Positions 7,349 to 16,612 of a stretch of 64,000 nt of DNA are shown piece by piece; the stretch's first letter is position 1, and each line of letters opens with the position of its first letter. Below the pieces are notes generated by a model. It ran no database searches and was not told the DNA's origin. It saw only the letters and a program-made list of their open reading frames with translations. The stretch lies in NCBI RefSeq assembly GCF_000934605.2, contig NZ_CP010897.2:682001-746000 (forward strand). Reading direction: 5' to 3'. Both the position numbers and the translations under genes were made by a program. This stretch comes from Pandoraea vervacti (GTDB lineage Bacteria; Pseudomonadota; Gammaproteobacteria; Burkholderiales; Burkholderiaceae).

Positions 7349-8464
7349 ATGACAGAAATTTTGCTCGACGCCCTGTTCCAGCCGTTCGAACTCAAATCCC
7401 TGAAGCTCCGCAATCGTGTGGTGATGGCGCCCATGACGCGCTCGTTTTCGCCCGAAGGCGTACCCGGCGCAGACGTGGCCGAGTACTACCGCCGCCGGGC
7501 GAGCCACGGCGTCGGACTGATTCTGTCCGAAGGCACCGTGATCGATCGTCCCGCCTCGAGCAATGACCCCAACATCCCGCATTTTCACGGCGATGCCGCC
7601 CTGGCCGGATGGCAACGCGTCATCGACGGTGTTCATGCGGCGGGCGGTGCCATGGGGCCGCAGATCTGGCATGTCGGATCGGTCCGGAGCCCCATGACCG
7701 ACTGGGTGCCGGCCTCAGGCATCGAGAGCCCGTCGGGCCTGATCGATGCGACTCGGACCCGGGGCGTCGCAATGACAGAGGAGGCGATTGCCGACACCAT
7801 CGCGGCCTTCGCGCGTGCGGCGGCCGATGCGCGCCGACTTGGGTTCGATGTCGTTGAAATTCACGGCGCGCATGGCTACTTGATCGACCAGTTCTTCTGG
7901 GGCGCCACCAATCGGCGCACCGATCAGTATGGCGGCGCCACGCTCAAGGCGCGTTCACGCTTTGCCGTCGAGGTGGTTCGCGCGGTCCGGCGTGCGGTGG
8001 GCGAGGAGATGCCCATCGTCATGCGCCTGAGCCAGTGGAAACAGCAAGATTACGCCGTACGGCTGGCGGAGTCTCCCGATGCCATGGCCGAGTGGCTGGT
8101 GCCGCTCGTGGAGGCCGGCGTCGACATTCTGCATTGCTCCCAGCGACGTTTCTGGGACGCCGAATTTCCCGAGATCGATGGTGCGGGCGGCCTCAACTTC
8201 GCCGGTTGGGCCAAAAAGCTGACCGGAGCCGCCACGATTACCGTGGGGTCGGTCGGGCTGTCGGGAGATTTTCTGGGGGCGTTCGGTGGCGAGACGTCGC
8301 AGCCCGCGAGTCTGGTCAACCTGATTCAGCGGCTGGAGCGCCGTGAGTTCGATCTGGTCGCGGTGGGGCGCGCCTTGCTGAGCGACCCGGCGTGGGTACA
8401 CAAGTTGCGCGAGCGCGGGCCGCTTGCAGGCTTCAAACCGGCCGATTTGGCGACCTTGTATTGA
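7349..8464 (+). CDS. NADH:flavin oxidoreductase, old yellow enzyme family
   Basis: A 371-residue FMN-dependent TIM-barrel reductase of activated C=C bonds or electrophiles. Visible motifs: the start of the barrel FELKSLKLRNRVVMAPMTR, the conserved VVEIHGAHGYLIDQFF segment with active-site histidines, the RRTDQYGG loop, and the C-terminal phosphate-binding region ending VAVGRALLSDPAWVHKLREG-like sequence. Start ATG 7349 (GTG 7346 is adjacent) follows GGAGAGACGT. Divergence from HxlR suggests induction by a toxic electrophile or quinone. The physiological substrate is not known. Confidence 0.9.
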   Translation: MTEILLDALFQPFELKSLKLRNRVVMAPMTRSFSPEGVPGADVAEYYRRRASHGVGLILSEGTVIDRPASSNDPNIPHFHGDAALAGWQRVIDGVHAAGGAMGPQIWHVGSVRSPMTDWVPASGIESPSGLIDATRTRGVAMTEEAIADTIAAFARAAADARRLGFDVVEIHGAHGYLIDQFFWGATNRRTDQYGGATLKARSRFAVEVVRAVRRAVGEEMPIVMRLSQWKQQDYAVRLAESPDAMAEWLVPLVEAGVDILHCSQRRFWDAEFPEIDGAGGLNFAGWAKKLTGAATITVGSVGLSGDFLGAFGGETSQPASLVNLIQRLERREFDLVAVGRALLSDPAWVHKLRERGPLAGFKPADLATLY

Positions 8465-8482
8465 TGGGTGAAACGTTTTAAT

Positions 8483-8521
8483 CGCGCGGGTCGGCCAAAC
8501 GCCTATTGGCCGACCCGCGCG
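8483..8521. other. Long perfect hairpin downstream of the oxidoreductase
   Basis: Sixteen-base perfect arms (CGCGCGGGTCGGCCAA and its complement) with a 7-base loop, 19 bases after the oxidoreductase stop. No U-tract follows on either strand, so it is not a classical intrinsic terminator. It may protect the 3' end of the message or work as a factor-dependent terminator. Confidence 0.6.
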
Positions 8522-8743
8522 TGCATCCGGGCGTATCCGGTCGTTCGTCGCAACGCCGGATTCCTACCAAATACCGGTTAAGTCTTTTTCACGTAAAACG
8601 AGGAGCGATTTGCCCCTCGGCAGAATAGAATCCAATCCCATGAACCGGTGGAGGTGCGGTTCTCCTCCGGCGCAGGCCGCAAAATAGGCGTGCACCCGTT
8701 GCGAACGAACCAGGCTCGTGAGAGCCGACATGGGCTCAATTGG

Positions 8744-9661
8744 ATGGACAAGATGCTTGCGATGCGCATCCTGGTCAGGATCGCAGAAACGGAAAGTTTT
8801 ACGAAAGCGGCAGACCAGCTGCACCTGAGCGTGCCGGTGGTGACGCGCGCCATCGCGAACCTCGAATCGCAACTCGGTACGCGATTGCTTCACCGAACGA
8901 CACGTTCCGTCACCTTGACGGAGGCGGGCAAGCAATATGTGGATGGCGCCATGTCCATGTTGGGGCAACTCGATGAGCTCGAAAACTCGTTGATCGAGTC
9001 TCGCGCGGGCCTGAACGGTTTGCTGCGGGTCGTGGCGTCAGCAGGTTTCGGACTGGCCGGTCTCGCGCCCTGGCTCAAGAGCTATCAGGACAAGTATCCG
9101 GAAGTGGTGCTTCAGGTCGCCACCGTGGATCGACCGGTGAATCTGGTGTCGGAAGGGTACGACGTGGGAATTCTAGTTGACCACACGATCACGTCGGAAA
9201 ATCTGATTCAGCGACCCCTCGCCACGTATGACCGGATCTTGGTTGCGTCGGCAAAGTACGTGAAATCGGCCGGGCTAGCCAGGGTGCCTGGCGATCTTCT
9301 CAACTATCGGTTTTTGTCCGAAGAGACAGGCTCCAACGCCACGAATGTCGAATTGGCATTTCGACTCGCGGGGGCGACCGAGCGTATCCGGGTCAAACCC
9401 GTATTCCTTACCCCAAGTCCCTGGCTGCTGCGGCAGGCACTCGTGAACAGCATGGGGTTCGCATTGATCCCCAGGCTTTTCGTTGAGGACGACCTGCAAA
9501 GCGGGCAACTCGTCGAGTTGATGTCTGAGGCAGAACTCCTAGATCGTTCGGCCATCCAGAGTTTGGTGTATCCGACGCGCAGATTCATGAACAGCCGACT
9601 CAGAACCTTCATTGATCACATGCTCGAAGCTGCGGGAAGCCGTGGCGGGTTGCTCGCATAG
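8744..9661 (+). CDS. LysR-family transcriptional regulator
   Basis: A 305-residue LysR regulator. The helix-turn-helix covers about residues 1-60 (RIAETESFTKAADQLHLSVP, ESQLGTRLLHRTTRSVTLT), followed by the periplasmic-binding-protein-like effector domain. The start at ATG 8744 (MDKMLAM) is the usual LysR beginning; the frame is open further upstream but without a good initiation site. It lies 54 bases before an FMN reductase in the same direction, so it probably regulates redox genes locally. The effector is unknown. Confidence 0.9.
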   Translation: MDKMLAMRILVRIAETESFTKAADQLHLSVPVVTRAIANLESQLGTRLLHRTTRSVTLTEAGKQYVDGAMSMLGQLDELENSLIESRAGLNGLLRVVASAGFGLAGLAPWLKSYQDKYPEVVLQVATVDRPVNLVSEGYDVGILVDHTITSENLIQRPLATYDRILVASAKYVKSAGLARVPGDLLNYRFLSEETGSNATNVELAFRLAGATERIRVKPVFLTPSPWLLRQALVNSMGFALIPRLFVEDDLQSGQLVELMSEAELLDRSAIQSLVYPTRRFMNSRLRTFIDHMLEAAGSRGGLLA

Positions 9662-9715
9662 GTTCCCCGTGCGGATGTGGCAGACGCGCCTTGCGCTTAT
9701 CAGAGGACTCAATCC

Positions 9716-10309
9716 ATGGCTGAACTTGCTCCCCCCCTCGTTAAACTTCTGGCGATTTCCGGCAGCCTCCGCAAAGCGTCGGTCAATACCAAAATTCTCG
9801 AGACCGTGGCGGATTCGGATTTGCTCAACGCGCACGCGGTTATCGACGTGATCGTTCTGACGGACGTGCCCTTGTACAACGAAGATCTGGATTTGGAGGT
9901 GCCGCCGCCAGCCGTGCAGGCGCTCAGAGACTCGATTCGTTTCGCAGATGGCGTGATTATCTCGACACCGGAATACAACCATGGCCTGCCGGGCGTACTG
10001 AAGAACGCACTGGATTGGGCTTCCCGGCCCCAAGGGCAGTCCTGCCTTGCCGGCAAACCGGTACTGTCACTGTCGGCGTCGCCTGCTTTTACCGGCGGGG
10101 TGCGCGCACAGGCGCAGTTGAATGAAACGTTGATTGCCGTCGGCGCTCAGCTCGTGCCTCGCGCGCAAATCGTGATCGGCGGAGCGTCCGAGCAAGTCTC
10201 CGCGACACGACTCATGAATGAGGCAACGCTGAACTTCGTCATTGACGGCGTTCGCGATCTGCTTCGCGTGATCGAGCGGAATCGGCACGCACAATATCAG
10301 GAGGCGTGA
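9716..10309 (+). CDS. NADPH-dependent FMN reductase
   Basis: A 197-residue flavodoxin-like reductase of the SsuE/ChrR/WrbA-type group. The FMN phosphate loop (LLAISGSLRKASVNTKIL) is at about residues 12-29. The flavin-ring motif TPEYNHGLPGVLKNALDW is conserved. Such enzymes supply reduced FMN to monooxygenases or reduce quinones, chromate and azo dyes. The start ATG 9716 has an AGAGGA Shine-Dalgarno. It follows the LysR gene by 54 bases and ends before a strong terminator, so the two may form one transcript. Confidence 0.9.
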   Translation: MAELAPPLVKLLAISGSLRKASVNTKILETVADSDLLNAHAVIDVIVLTDVPLYNEDLDLEVPPPAVQALRDSIRFADGVIISTPEYNHGLPGVLKNALDWASRPQGQSCLAGKPVLSLSASPAFTGGVRAQAQLNETLIAVGAQLVPRAQIVIGGASEQVSATRLMNEATLNFVIDGVRDLLRVIERNRHAQYQEA

Positions 10310-10343
10310 GCGCAAAGCGCAGCCTTCCACCTACGGCTCGGAC

Positions 10344-10377
10344 AAAGCCCCGGGGGCCTCGCCTCCGGGGCTTTTTT
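10344..10377 (+). terminator. Rho-independent terminator
   Basis: GC-rich stem AGCCCCGG...CCGGGGCT followed by six T residues, 35 bases after the FMN reductase stop. It isolates the LysR/FMN reductase unit from the downstream molybdoenzyme operon. Confidence 0.85.
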
Positions 10378-10512
10378 ATCGGCGCCGGCGGGAAATCGAC
10401 ACCCGGGTACGGCAATGCCGATAAATGTTATCGGGCGAACCGAGGTTCCGACGTTCCGGCATTAAAAATAGAATGAACCGGAACCGTAGCGCCGATCGCG
10501 CCCGTCGGGATC

Positions 10513-10554
10513 GCAACTGTACTCTTTGCCGAATCGCTGAACTGCATGCTTCGC
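10513..10554 (+). promoter_or_regulatory. Putative MocR operator: AACTG direct repeat, 25-bp spacing
   Basis: AACTGTAC at 10515 and AACTGCAT at 10540 form a direct repeat with a 25-base period, about 110 bases before the molybdoenzyme start. The same arrangement with the same 25-base period occurs upstream of moaA (16509 and 16534), and an AACTGTAC copy lies before mocR (19330). Direct repeats are typical operators of MocR-type regulators, and a mocR gene is 7 kb away. The remaining gap (10378-10660) shows nothing else. Confidence 0.5.
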
Positions 10555-10660
10555 GCCGCCCACAAATCCCTATAGTCGAATGGCACGACAATCCGCGGCC
10601 GCATGGCGGTCGTAGCCCCCAAAGCAACGCAGCATCCTGACCGGTGCACGGAGTGAAAAA

Positions 10661-12979
10661 ATGAGCAAGCGACGCGAAGTACCGGGCATTCGCCCCTACG
10701 ACGGACCCGCAGGCGGATGGGGCGCACTGCGCGCCACCGCTACCGCCGTGCGCCAGCAGATGGAGAGCTTCGAGGCGCCCATCGTGCTGATGCGTACCAA
10801 TCAGCCCACGGGCTTCGACTGCCCGGGATGCGCGTGGCCCGACAAGGAGCATCGCTCGACGTTCCAATTTTGCGAGAACGGCGCCAAGGCCGTGACATGG
10901 GAAGCCACGACCAAGCGCGTCACGCCGGAATTCTTCGCGCAGCACACGGTGTCGTCGCTGCTCGCCATGTCCGACTATGAACTCGAAGACTTTGGCCGCC
11001 TGACCCACCCGATGGCCTACGACGCCGCCACCGACAAGTTCGTGCCGGTGGCGTGGGACGCCGCGTTCGCGCGCATCGGCGAGATCCTGCGCAGCTACGA
11101 TTCGCCGGACAAGGTCGAGTTCTACACGTCGGGGCGCGCCTCGAACGAAGCCGCGTACCTCTTCCAGTTGTTCGCCCGCGAGTACGGCACGAACAACTTC
11201 CCCGACTGCTCGAACATGTGTCACGAGCCGACGAGCGTCGGACTGCCGATGTCGATCGGCATCGGCAAGGGCACCGTCTCGCTGGATGACTTCGACGAGA
11301 CGGAACTCATCATCTCGATCGGCCACAACCCGGGCACGAACCATCCGCGAATGATGGGCACGCTGCACGAAGTCGCGCGTCGCAACGTGCCGATCATCGT
11401 CTTCAATCCGTTGCGCGAGCGGGCGCTGGAGCGTTTCGCCGACCCGCAGAACATCATCGAGATGGCGACGTACAGTTCCACGAAGATCGCGTCGACCTAC
11501 TTCCAGGTCAAAGCAGGAGGCGACGCGGCGGCGCTCAAGGGGATCATGAAGGCGTTGCTCGCGCTCGAAGCCACGCAGGGCAATGTGCTCGACCGCGATT
11601 TCATCGCCACCCACACCGAGGGGTTCGACGCGCTCGCCGCCGACCTCGAAGCAACGTCGTGGGCCGACATCGAAAAGGAAAGCGGTCTGACGCGCGACGA
11701 ACTGGAGCAGGTCGCCGTCGCCTACGCCAAGTCGAACGCCACGATCGTGACGTATGGCATGGGCATCACCCAGCACAACACCGGTACGGCCAACGTGCGC
11801 CTCATCGCCGATCTGCTGCTCATGCGTGGCAACTTCGGAAAACCCGGTGCAGGCATCTGCCCGTTGCGCGGCCACTCGAACGTGCAAGGCAACCGAACAG
11901 TGGGGATCACGGAGAAACCGTCAGAGGACTTCCTCCAGCGCATTGAAAACGTCTTCGGCTTCAAGCCGCCGCATGGGCACGGTCACGACGCCGTCAAGGC
12001 GATGCAGGCCATGGTCGACGGATCGTCCAAGGCGCTCATCTGTCTGGGCGGCAACTTCGCGGTGGCGTTGCCGGATCCGGACTTGTGCTTTCCCGCCATG
12101 AAAACGCTGGATCTGAGCGTGCATCTGGGCACGAAACTCAATCGCACGCACCTGCTCGTGGCGAAGGAAACGTTCATCTTGCCGGTGCTCGGCCGTACCG
12201 AGCTCGATGTGCAGGCCGGCGGCCCCCAATCGATCACCGTCGAAGATTCGATGTCGATGGTGCACGCGTCTGCCGGCCGGCTCAAACCGGCCTCGGAGCA
12301 TCTGCGCTCAGAGCCGGCCATCGTGGCGGGCATGGCGCAGGCGACGCTGCCGGCGAGCAAAGTCGACTGGCAGTCGCTTGTCGGCGATTACGACCGCATT
12401 CGCGATCTCATCGAGCGCACGGTGCCCGGCTTCGACGACTACAACACGCGCATTCGTGTGCCCGGCGGCTTTCGCATGCCGCTGCCGCCGACCGAGCGTA
12501 AATGGGATACCCCGTCGGGCAAGGCGATCTTCTCGGTGTTCAAGGGCGTACGAGAGAACTACGAACCGTGGGCGGACGACGTGCTGCGTCTGATCACGAT
12601 CCGCAGCCACGATCAGTACAACACCACGATCTATGCGCTGGACGACCGTTATCGCGGCGTGTTCGGCCGTCGTGACGTGTTGTTCATGCACCCGAACGAT
12701 CTGGCCGCGCACGGGCTGGAACACGGCGATCTCGTCGACATCGAGACGATCTCGTCCGGCCGGGCACTCCGGCTCACGGGCATCACGGTGATCGAGTACA
12801 ACATTGCGCCAGGCTCGGTCGCCGCCTACTATCCCGAAGCCAATGTGCTGGTGCCGCTCGACTACATCGACGAGGACAGCGGAACGCCGTCATACAAGTC
12901 GATTCCCGTTCGTGTCCTGCGCAGCGCGCAGCGCGTCGAACCCGCTGCGACACCTGCTGCAACACCGGCCGCGTCATGA
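10661..12979 (+). CDS. FdhF/YdeP-family molybdopterin oxidoreductase
   Basis: A 772-residue cytoplasmic molybdoenzyme of the family that includes E. coli YdeP. The N-terminus has FDCPGCAWPD (Cys54, Cys57) and Cys71 rather than a full four-cysteine iron-sulfur motif. NNFPDCSNMCHEPTSVGL places Cys187 where formate dehydrogenase H has its selenocysteine, so it is the probable Mo ligand. Cofactor-binding blocks follow (MRGNFGKPGAGICPLRGHSN) and a C-terminal molydopterin-dinucleotide domain with QYNTTIY. The tail is Ala/Pro/Thr repetitive. There is no Tat signal. YdeP is linked to acid resistance; the reaction is unknown. It precedes bd oxidase genes, a bestrophin-like channel and moaA on the same strand. 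Confidence 0.9.
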   Translation: MSKRREVPGIRPYDGPAGGWGALRATATAVRQQMESFEAPIVLMRTNQPTGFDCPGCAWPDKEHRSTFQFCENGAKAVTWEATTKRVTPEFFAQHTVSSLLAMSDYELEDFGRLTHPMAYDAATDKFVPVAWDAAFARIGEILRSYDSPDKVEFYTSGRASNEAAYLFQLFAREYGTNNFPDCSNMCHEPTSVGLPMSIGIGKGTVSLDDFDETELIISIGHNPGTNHPRMMGTLHEVARRNVPIIVFNPLRERALERFADPQNIIEMATYSSTKIASTYFQVKAGGDAAALKGIMKALLALEATQGNVLDRDFIATHTEGFDALAADLEATSWADIEKESGLTRDELEQVAVAYAKSNATIVTYGMGITQHNTGTANVRLIADLLLMRGNFGKPGAGICPLRGHSNVQGNRTVGITEKPSEDFLQRIENVFGFKPPHGHGHDAVKAMQAMVDGSSKALICLGGNFAVALPDPDLCFPAMKTLDLSVHLGTKLNRTHLLVAKETFILPVLGRTELDVQAGGPQSITVEDSMSMVHASAGRLKPASEHLRSEPAIVAGMAQATLPASKVDWQSLVGDYDRIRDLIERTVPGFDDYNTRIRVPGGFRMPLPPTERKWDTPSGKAIFSVFKGVRENYEPWADDVLRLITIRSHDQYNTTIYALDDRYRGVFGRRDVLFMHPNDLAAHGLEHGDLVDIETISSGRALRLTGITVIEYNIAPGSVAAYYPEANVLVPLDYIDEDSGTPSYKSIPVRVLRSAQRVEPAATPAATPAAS

Positions 12980-13143
12980 CCTGCTGACCCCGAGTGCCGC
13001 ACACGGACGCCGGGATCGGCCCGCGCGCGGCGTAGCGCTCATCCAACCGCCCGGCGCCGCCGAGCCATCGCACCACCCGTGAGCGAACGGGTGCGGCGCG
13101 GTGTCGCCTGCGCCCGGCCGTTGCCTCACTTCAGAGAACGCTC

Positions 13144-14544
13144 ATGGACATGTTAGATGCCCTACAACTGGCCCGATTGCAGTTCGCATTCACGGTCTCG
13201 TTTCACATTGTTTTTCCCGCGATCAGCATCGGTCTGGCGAGCTTTCTCGCGGTGCTCGAATGGCGCTGGCTGGCCACCGGCGACGAAGCCTACAAGGACA
13301 TGTTTCTCTTCTGGTCGAAGATCTTCGCCATCGGCTTCGGCATGGGGGTCGTATCCGGTGTCGTCATGGCGTATGAGTTCGGCACCAATTGGGCCGGCTT
13401 CTCACACGTGGCGGGCAACATCACGGGGCCGCTCCTGACTTACGAAGTGCTCACCGCGTTCTTCCTCGAAGCGGGGTTCCTCGGCATCATGCTCTTCGGA
13501 TGGGAGCGTGTGAGCGAGCGTGCGCATTTCTTCGCCACGCTGATGGTCGCCGTGGGCACGCTCATCTCGACGTTCTGGATTCTCTCGTCGAACAGCTTCA
13601 TGCAAACGCCGCAGGGCTATGCCATCGAAGCCGGGCGCATCGTGCCGGTCGACTGGTTCAAGGTGGTGTTCAATCCGTCGTTCCCCTATCGGCTGGCTCA
13701 CATGACCATCGCGGCGTTCATCGTGGCGGCGTTCATCGTCGCGGCGTGTGGGGCATGGCACTTGCTCAAGGGGCGTCGCGACAAGCCCGTCAAGCGCAGC
13801 TTTTCGATGGCACTTTGGATACTGCTGGCGCTCGCGCCGATTCAGATTGTCGTGGGCGACGCGCACGGCCTGAATACACGCGAATACCAGCCCGCCAAAA
13901 TCGCGGCCATCGAAGGGCTCTGGGAAACGGAGAAGGGCGGCACCGCGCTCAACCTGTTCGGCCTGCCCGACATGGACGCGGAAGTGACGCGTTACGCCGT
14001 CAAGGTGCCGCATCTGGGCAGCCTGATCCTCACGCACTCGTGGGACGGCGAAATCCGGGGTCTCAAGGAATTCGCCCCGCAGGACCGGCCGTATTCGCCG
14101 GTCATCTTCTGGACGTTCCGCATCATGGCCGGCCTCGGCATGCTCATGCTGCTCACGGCGCTCCTCGGCGTCTGGCTGCGCATTCGCGGAAAGTTCTACG
14201 AGACCCGCTGGTATCAGTGGATGGTGCTGTGCATGGGGCCTTCCGGGCTGATCGCATTGCTCGCCGGATGGATCACGACGGAAGTCGGACGTCAGCCGTG
14301 GACCGTCTACGGCGTGCTGCGCACGACGCAATCCGTCTCGCCGGTGAGCGCGCAGCAAGTCGGCGTGTCGCTGCTGATCCTCGTCGTCGTGTATTTCCTC
14401 GTGTTCGGCATGGGGGTGTACTACATGCTCAAGCTCATGAAGCAGGGGCCGAGCGAGAGAGCCGAGTATTTCGTGCGTCTGAAGCATCCGGGACTGAACA
14501 ACCGCGCGTTGTCGGAACCGTTCGAAGCCGTTCAGGGGGAGTGA
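13144..14544 (+). CDS. cydA: Cytochrome bd-type ubiquinol oxidase subunit I (CIO type)
   Basis: A 466-residue haem-carrying subunit of a bd-type quinol:O2 oxidoreductase in the inner membrane. The haem ligands are visible: His21 in SFHIVFP (haem b595) and His186 in YRLAHMT (haem b558). The quinol-site motif GRQPW is in ITTEVGRQPWTVYGVLRT. The Q-loop is short, as in the cyanide-insensitive CioA group rather than E. coli CydA. It starts 164 bases after the molybdoenzyme and is followed four bases later by subunit II. No cydX or cydDC genes are next to it. Confidence 0.93.
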   Translation: MDMLDALQLARLQFAFTVSFHIVFPAISIGLASFLAVLEWRWLATGDEAYKDMFLFWSKIFAIGFGMGVVSGVVMAYEFGTNWAGFSHVAGNITGPLLTYEVLTAFFLEAGFLGIMLFGWERVSERAHFFATLMVAVGTLISTFWILSSNSFMQTPQGYAIEAGRIVPVDWFKVVFNPSFPYRLAHMTIAAFIVAAFIVAACGAWHLLKGRRDKPVKRSFSMALWILLALAPIQIVVGDAHGLNTREYQPAKIAAIEGLWETEKGGTALNLFGLPDMDAEVTRYAVKVPHLGSLILTHSWDGEIRGLKEFAPQDRPYSPVIFWTFRIMAGLGMLMLLTALLGVWLRIRGKFYETRWYQWMVLCMGPSGLIALLAGWITTEVGRQPWTVYGVLRTTQSVSPVSAQQVGVSLLILVVVYFLVFGMGVYYMLKLMKQGPSERAEYFVRLKHPGLNNRALSEPFEAVQGE

Positions 14545-14548
14545 CGTC

Positions 14549-15556
14549 ATGCATATCGATCTACCTGTGGTCTGGGCGGCCATTATCGGCCTGGGCGTGT
14601 TCATCTACGTCGTCCTCGACGGCTTCGATCTCGGCATCGGTCTGCTGTTTCCGTTCTTCGACAGCAAGAGCGAGCGCCAGGTCATGCTCAACACGGTCGC
14701 ACCGGTGTGGGACGGCAACGAGACGTTTCTGGTGCTGGGCGGCGCCGGGCTGTACGGCGCGTTTCCTGTCGTGTACGCGACACTGCTTCCGGCAAATTAC
14801 CTGCCACTGATCATGATGGTGGTCGGTCTGATCTTTCGTGGCGCCGCGTTCGAGCTTCGCGCCAAGGCACGCCGCACGCAACATCTGTGGGATCTCGCCT
14901 TCATCGGCGGCTCGGCGCTCGCGGCGTTCTGTCAGGGTGTCGTGCTGGGGTCGTTGTTGCAGGGCATCCGGATCGTGAACGAGCAATTTGCCGGCGGCCC
15001 GTTCGACTGGCTCTCGCCGTTCAGCGTGTTTTGCGGCATGGGCGTACTCGTCACCTATGCAACGTTGGGGTGTGGCTGGCTCATCCTCAAGACGGACGGC
15101 GAGTTGCAGCGCAAGATGCGCCTGCTCATGCGCCCCATGGTCACGGTGCTGCTCGGCATGGTGGCGCTGGTCAGCCTGTGGACGGTGCTCGGCCTGCCGG
15201 GCGTGGCGCAGCGCTGGTTCGCCAGCGGCATGCTGGGCTGGTTCCTGCCCGTGCCGATTCTGGTCGTGGCCTGTGTGGCGGGGATCTTCCGTTCGGTGCG
15301 CCTGCGTCATGAAGCCGCGCCGTTCGTGTTGACGCTCGCCCTGTGCTTTCTTGGGTACAGCGGACTCATTATCAGCATCTGGCCGAACATCCTGCCGCCC
15401 TCGCTCACCATCTGGCAGGCCTCGTCCAGCCCGCAGAGCCAGCAGTTCGCGCTCGTGGGCACGGCCATCGTGCTGCCGATCATTCTCGTCTACAACGCGA
15501 TGCAGTACCGGGTGTTCCGGGGCAAGGTCCGCGAGCACGACGCCGGCTATCACTAA
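14549..15556 (+). CDS. cydB: Cytochrome bd-type ubiquinol oxidase subunit II (CIO type)
   Basis: A 335-residue membrane partner of the preceding subunit. Family features: LDGFDLGIGLLFPF near the N-terminus, PVWDGNETFLVLGGAGLYGAFP, and a FRGAAFELRAKA segment. About eight or nine hydrophobic helices and the length agree with CioB/CydB. A Shine-Dalgarno (GGGGAGTGACGTC) overlaps the end of subunit I, so translation is coupled. The enzyme would oxidise ubiquinol at low oxygen or in the presence of respiratory inhibitors. Whether it accepts electrons that start at the upstream molybdoenzyme is unknown. Confidence 0.93.
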   Translation: MHIDLPVVWAAIIGLGVFIYVVLDGFDLGIGLLFPFFDSKSERQVMLNTVAPVWDGNETFLVLGGAGLYGAFPVVYATLLPANYLPLIMMVVGLIFRGAAFELRAKARRTQHLWDLAFIGGSALAAFCQGVVLGSLLQGIRIVNEQFAGGPFDWLSPFSVFCGMGVLVTYATLGCGWLILKTDGELQRKMRLLMRPMVTVLLGMVALVSLWTVLGLPGVAQRWFASGMLGWFLPVPILVVACVAGIFRSVRLRHEAAPFVLTLALCFLGYSGLIISIWPNILPPSLTIWQASSSPQSQQFALVGTAIVLPIILVYNAMQYRVFRGKVREHDAGYH

Positions 15557-15575
15557 CTTTTGAATTCACGCTGTC

Positions 15576-16487
15576 ATGATTGTCCGGCCCAAACAAAGCT
15601 GGTTCCGTCTCCTGTTCGTCTGGAACGGTTCCGTCTTGCAGTCGATCATTCCTCAGCTTCTGTTCATGGGGGCGGTCAGCAGTCTGGCCGTCTTCACGCA
15701 GGGGCGAATCTTCGGCGAAAAGATCCCGCTCAACACCACGCTGCTCACGCTGTTCGGGCTCACGCTTGCCATTTTTCTGGCGTTTCGCAACAACGCCAGC
15801 TACGAGCGCTTTAACGAGGCACGTCACCTGTGGGGGAATGCGCTGATCGCGTCGCGCGCGCTCGTGTCGCAATTGTTGTGCTACCTGCCTGCCGGCGGTG
15901 AAGCGCAGCGTGTGGCCGATCTCACCGTGGCCGTGACCTATGCGCTCAAGCACGAACTGCGCGACAGCGATCCCTATGACGATCTGAGCAAGCTGTTGGG
16001 ACCGGGACAGGCGGCCTGGCTCGGCAACCGGAAGTACCGCCCCATGGCGATACTTCACCTGCTGCGTGAACGCGTGAGCCGCGCGCACGCGCAGGGGGCG
16101 CTCACGGACGCGCAGTTCTGGACCGTCGACGCGCAACTCGTCGACCTCGGCAAGACGATCGGCGGGTGCGAGCGCATTGTGTCGACACCTATTCCGTTCG
16201 CCTACAGCGTGCTGCTGCACCGCACGGTCTACACCTACTGCATGTTGCTGCCGTTCGGTCTGGTCGATTCGACGGAGTTCTTCACGCCATTGCTGTGCGT
16301 GTTTATCTCTTACACGCTGATCGCACTGGAGGCGATCGCCAACGAGGTGGCCGAACCGTTCGGCGTTGCGCCGAATGCGCTGGCGCTCGACGCCATGACG
16401 CGCAATATCGAGCGTTCGGTGTTCGAACTCTGCGGGCGTGAGCTGCCGGACCCCGTCACGCCGAAGTTTCCGTATCAGCTGACCTGA
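15576..16487 (+). CDS. Bestrophin-family (RFP-TM) membrane channel protein
   Basis: A 303-residue membrane protein of the bestrophin/UPF0187 family, whose bacterial members form pentameric ion channels. Evidence: the N-terminal SWFRLLFVWNGSVLQSIIP, the conserved FRNNASYERFNEAR in the first half, the IPFAYSVLLHRTVYTY pore-region motif and EVAEPFG near the end. It follows cydB by 19 bases and is probably in its operon. A channel of this type could balance charge or pH during oxidase activity; that is inference. Ion selectivity cannot be judged. Confidence 0.88.
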   Translation: MIVRPKQSWFRLLFVWNGSVLQSIIPQLLFMGAVSSLAVFTQGRIFGEKIPLNTTLLTLFGLTLAIFLAFRNNASYERFNEARHLWGNALIASRALVSQLLCYLPAGGEAQRVADLTVAVTYALKHELRDSDPYDDLSKLLGPGQAAWLGNRKYRPMAILHLLRERVSRAHAQGALTDAQFWTVDAQLVDLGKTIGGCERIVSTPIPFAYSVLLHRTVYTYCMLLPFGLVDSTEFFTPLLCVFISYTLIALEAIANEVAEPFGVAPNALALDAMTRNIERSVFELCGRELPDPVTPKFPYQLT

Positions 16488-16506
16488 GCGGGCGGGATGC
16501 CGGGGC

Positions 16507-16548
16507 GCAACTGTACTTCGTCACGCAGCGGCGAACTGTCATCCTTGG
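16507..16548 (+). promoter_or_regulatory. Putative MocR operator upstream of moaA
   Basis: AACTGTAC at 16509 and AACTGTCA at 16534, a direct repeat with a 25-base period, 64-104 bases before the moaA start. The first half-site matches the one at 10515 over GCAACTGTACT, and the spacing is identical. Its location shows that moaA probably has its own promoter besides read-through from cydAB. Confidence 0.5.
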
Positions 16549-16612
16549 CGACGGATGGCGCGCCTATGCTGTGGACATCACTCCCCATGTCTAGCCGAAT
16601 ACGGTCCGTCTC

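Noticed and set aside
8483..8521. Hairpin as an intrinsic terminator of the old-yellow-enzyme gene
   Set aside because: The stem is long and perfect but no U-tract follows on either strand, so it is reported as a hairpin only.
11470..11477. Additional GTACAGTT (complement of AACTGTAC) inside the molybdoenzyme gene
   Set aside because: Within coding sequence and without a 25-bp partner; probably chance. Kept as a caution for the MocR hypothesis.
10376..11887. Minus-strand open frame opposite the molybdoenzyme
   Set aside because: No recognisable domain, no Shine-Dalgarno, and it overlaps a strongly supported gene on the other strand.
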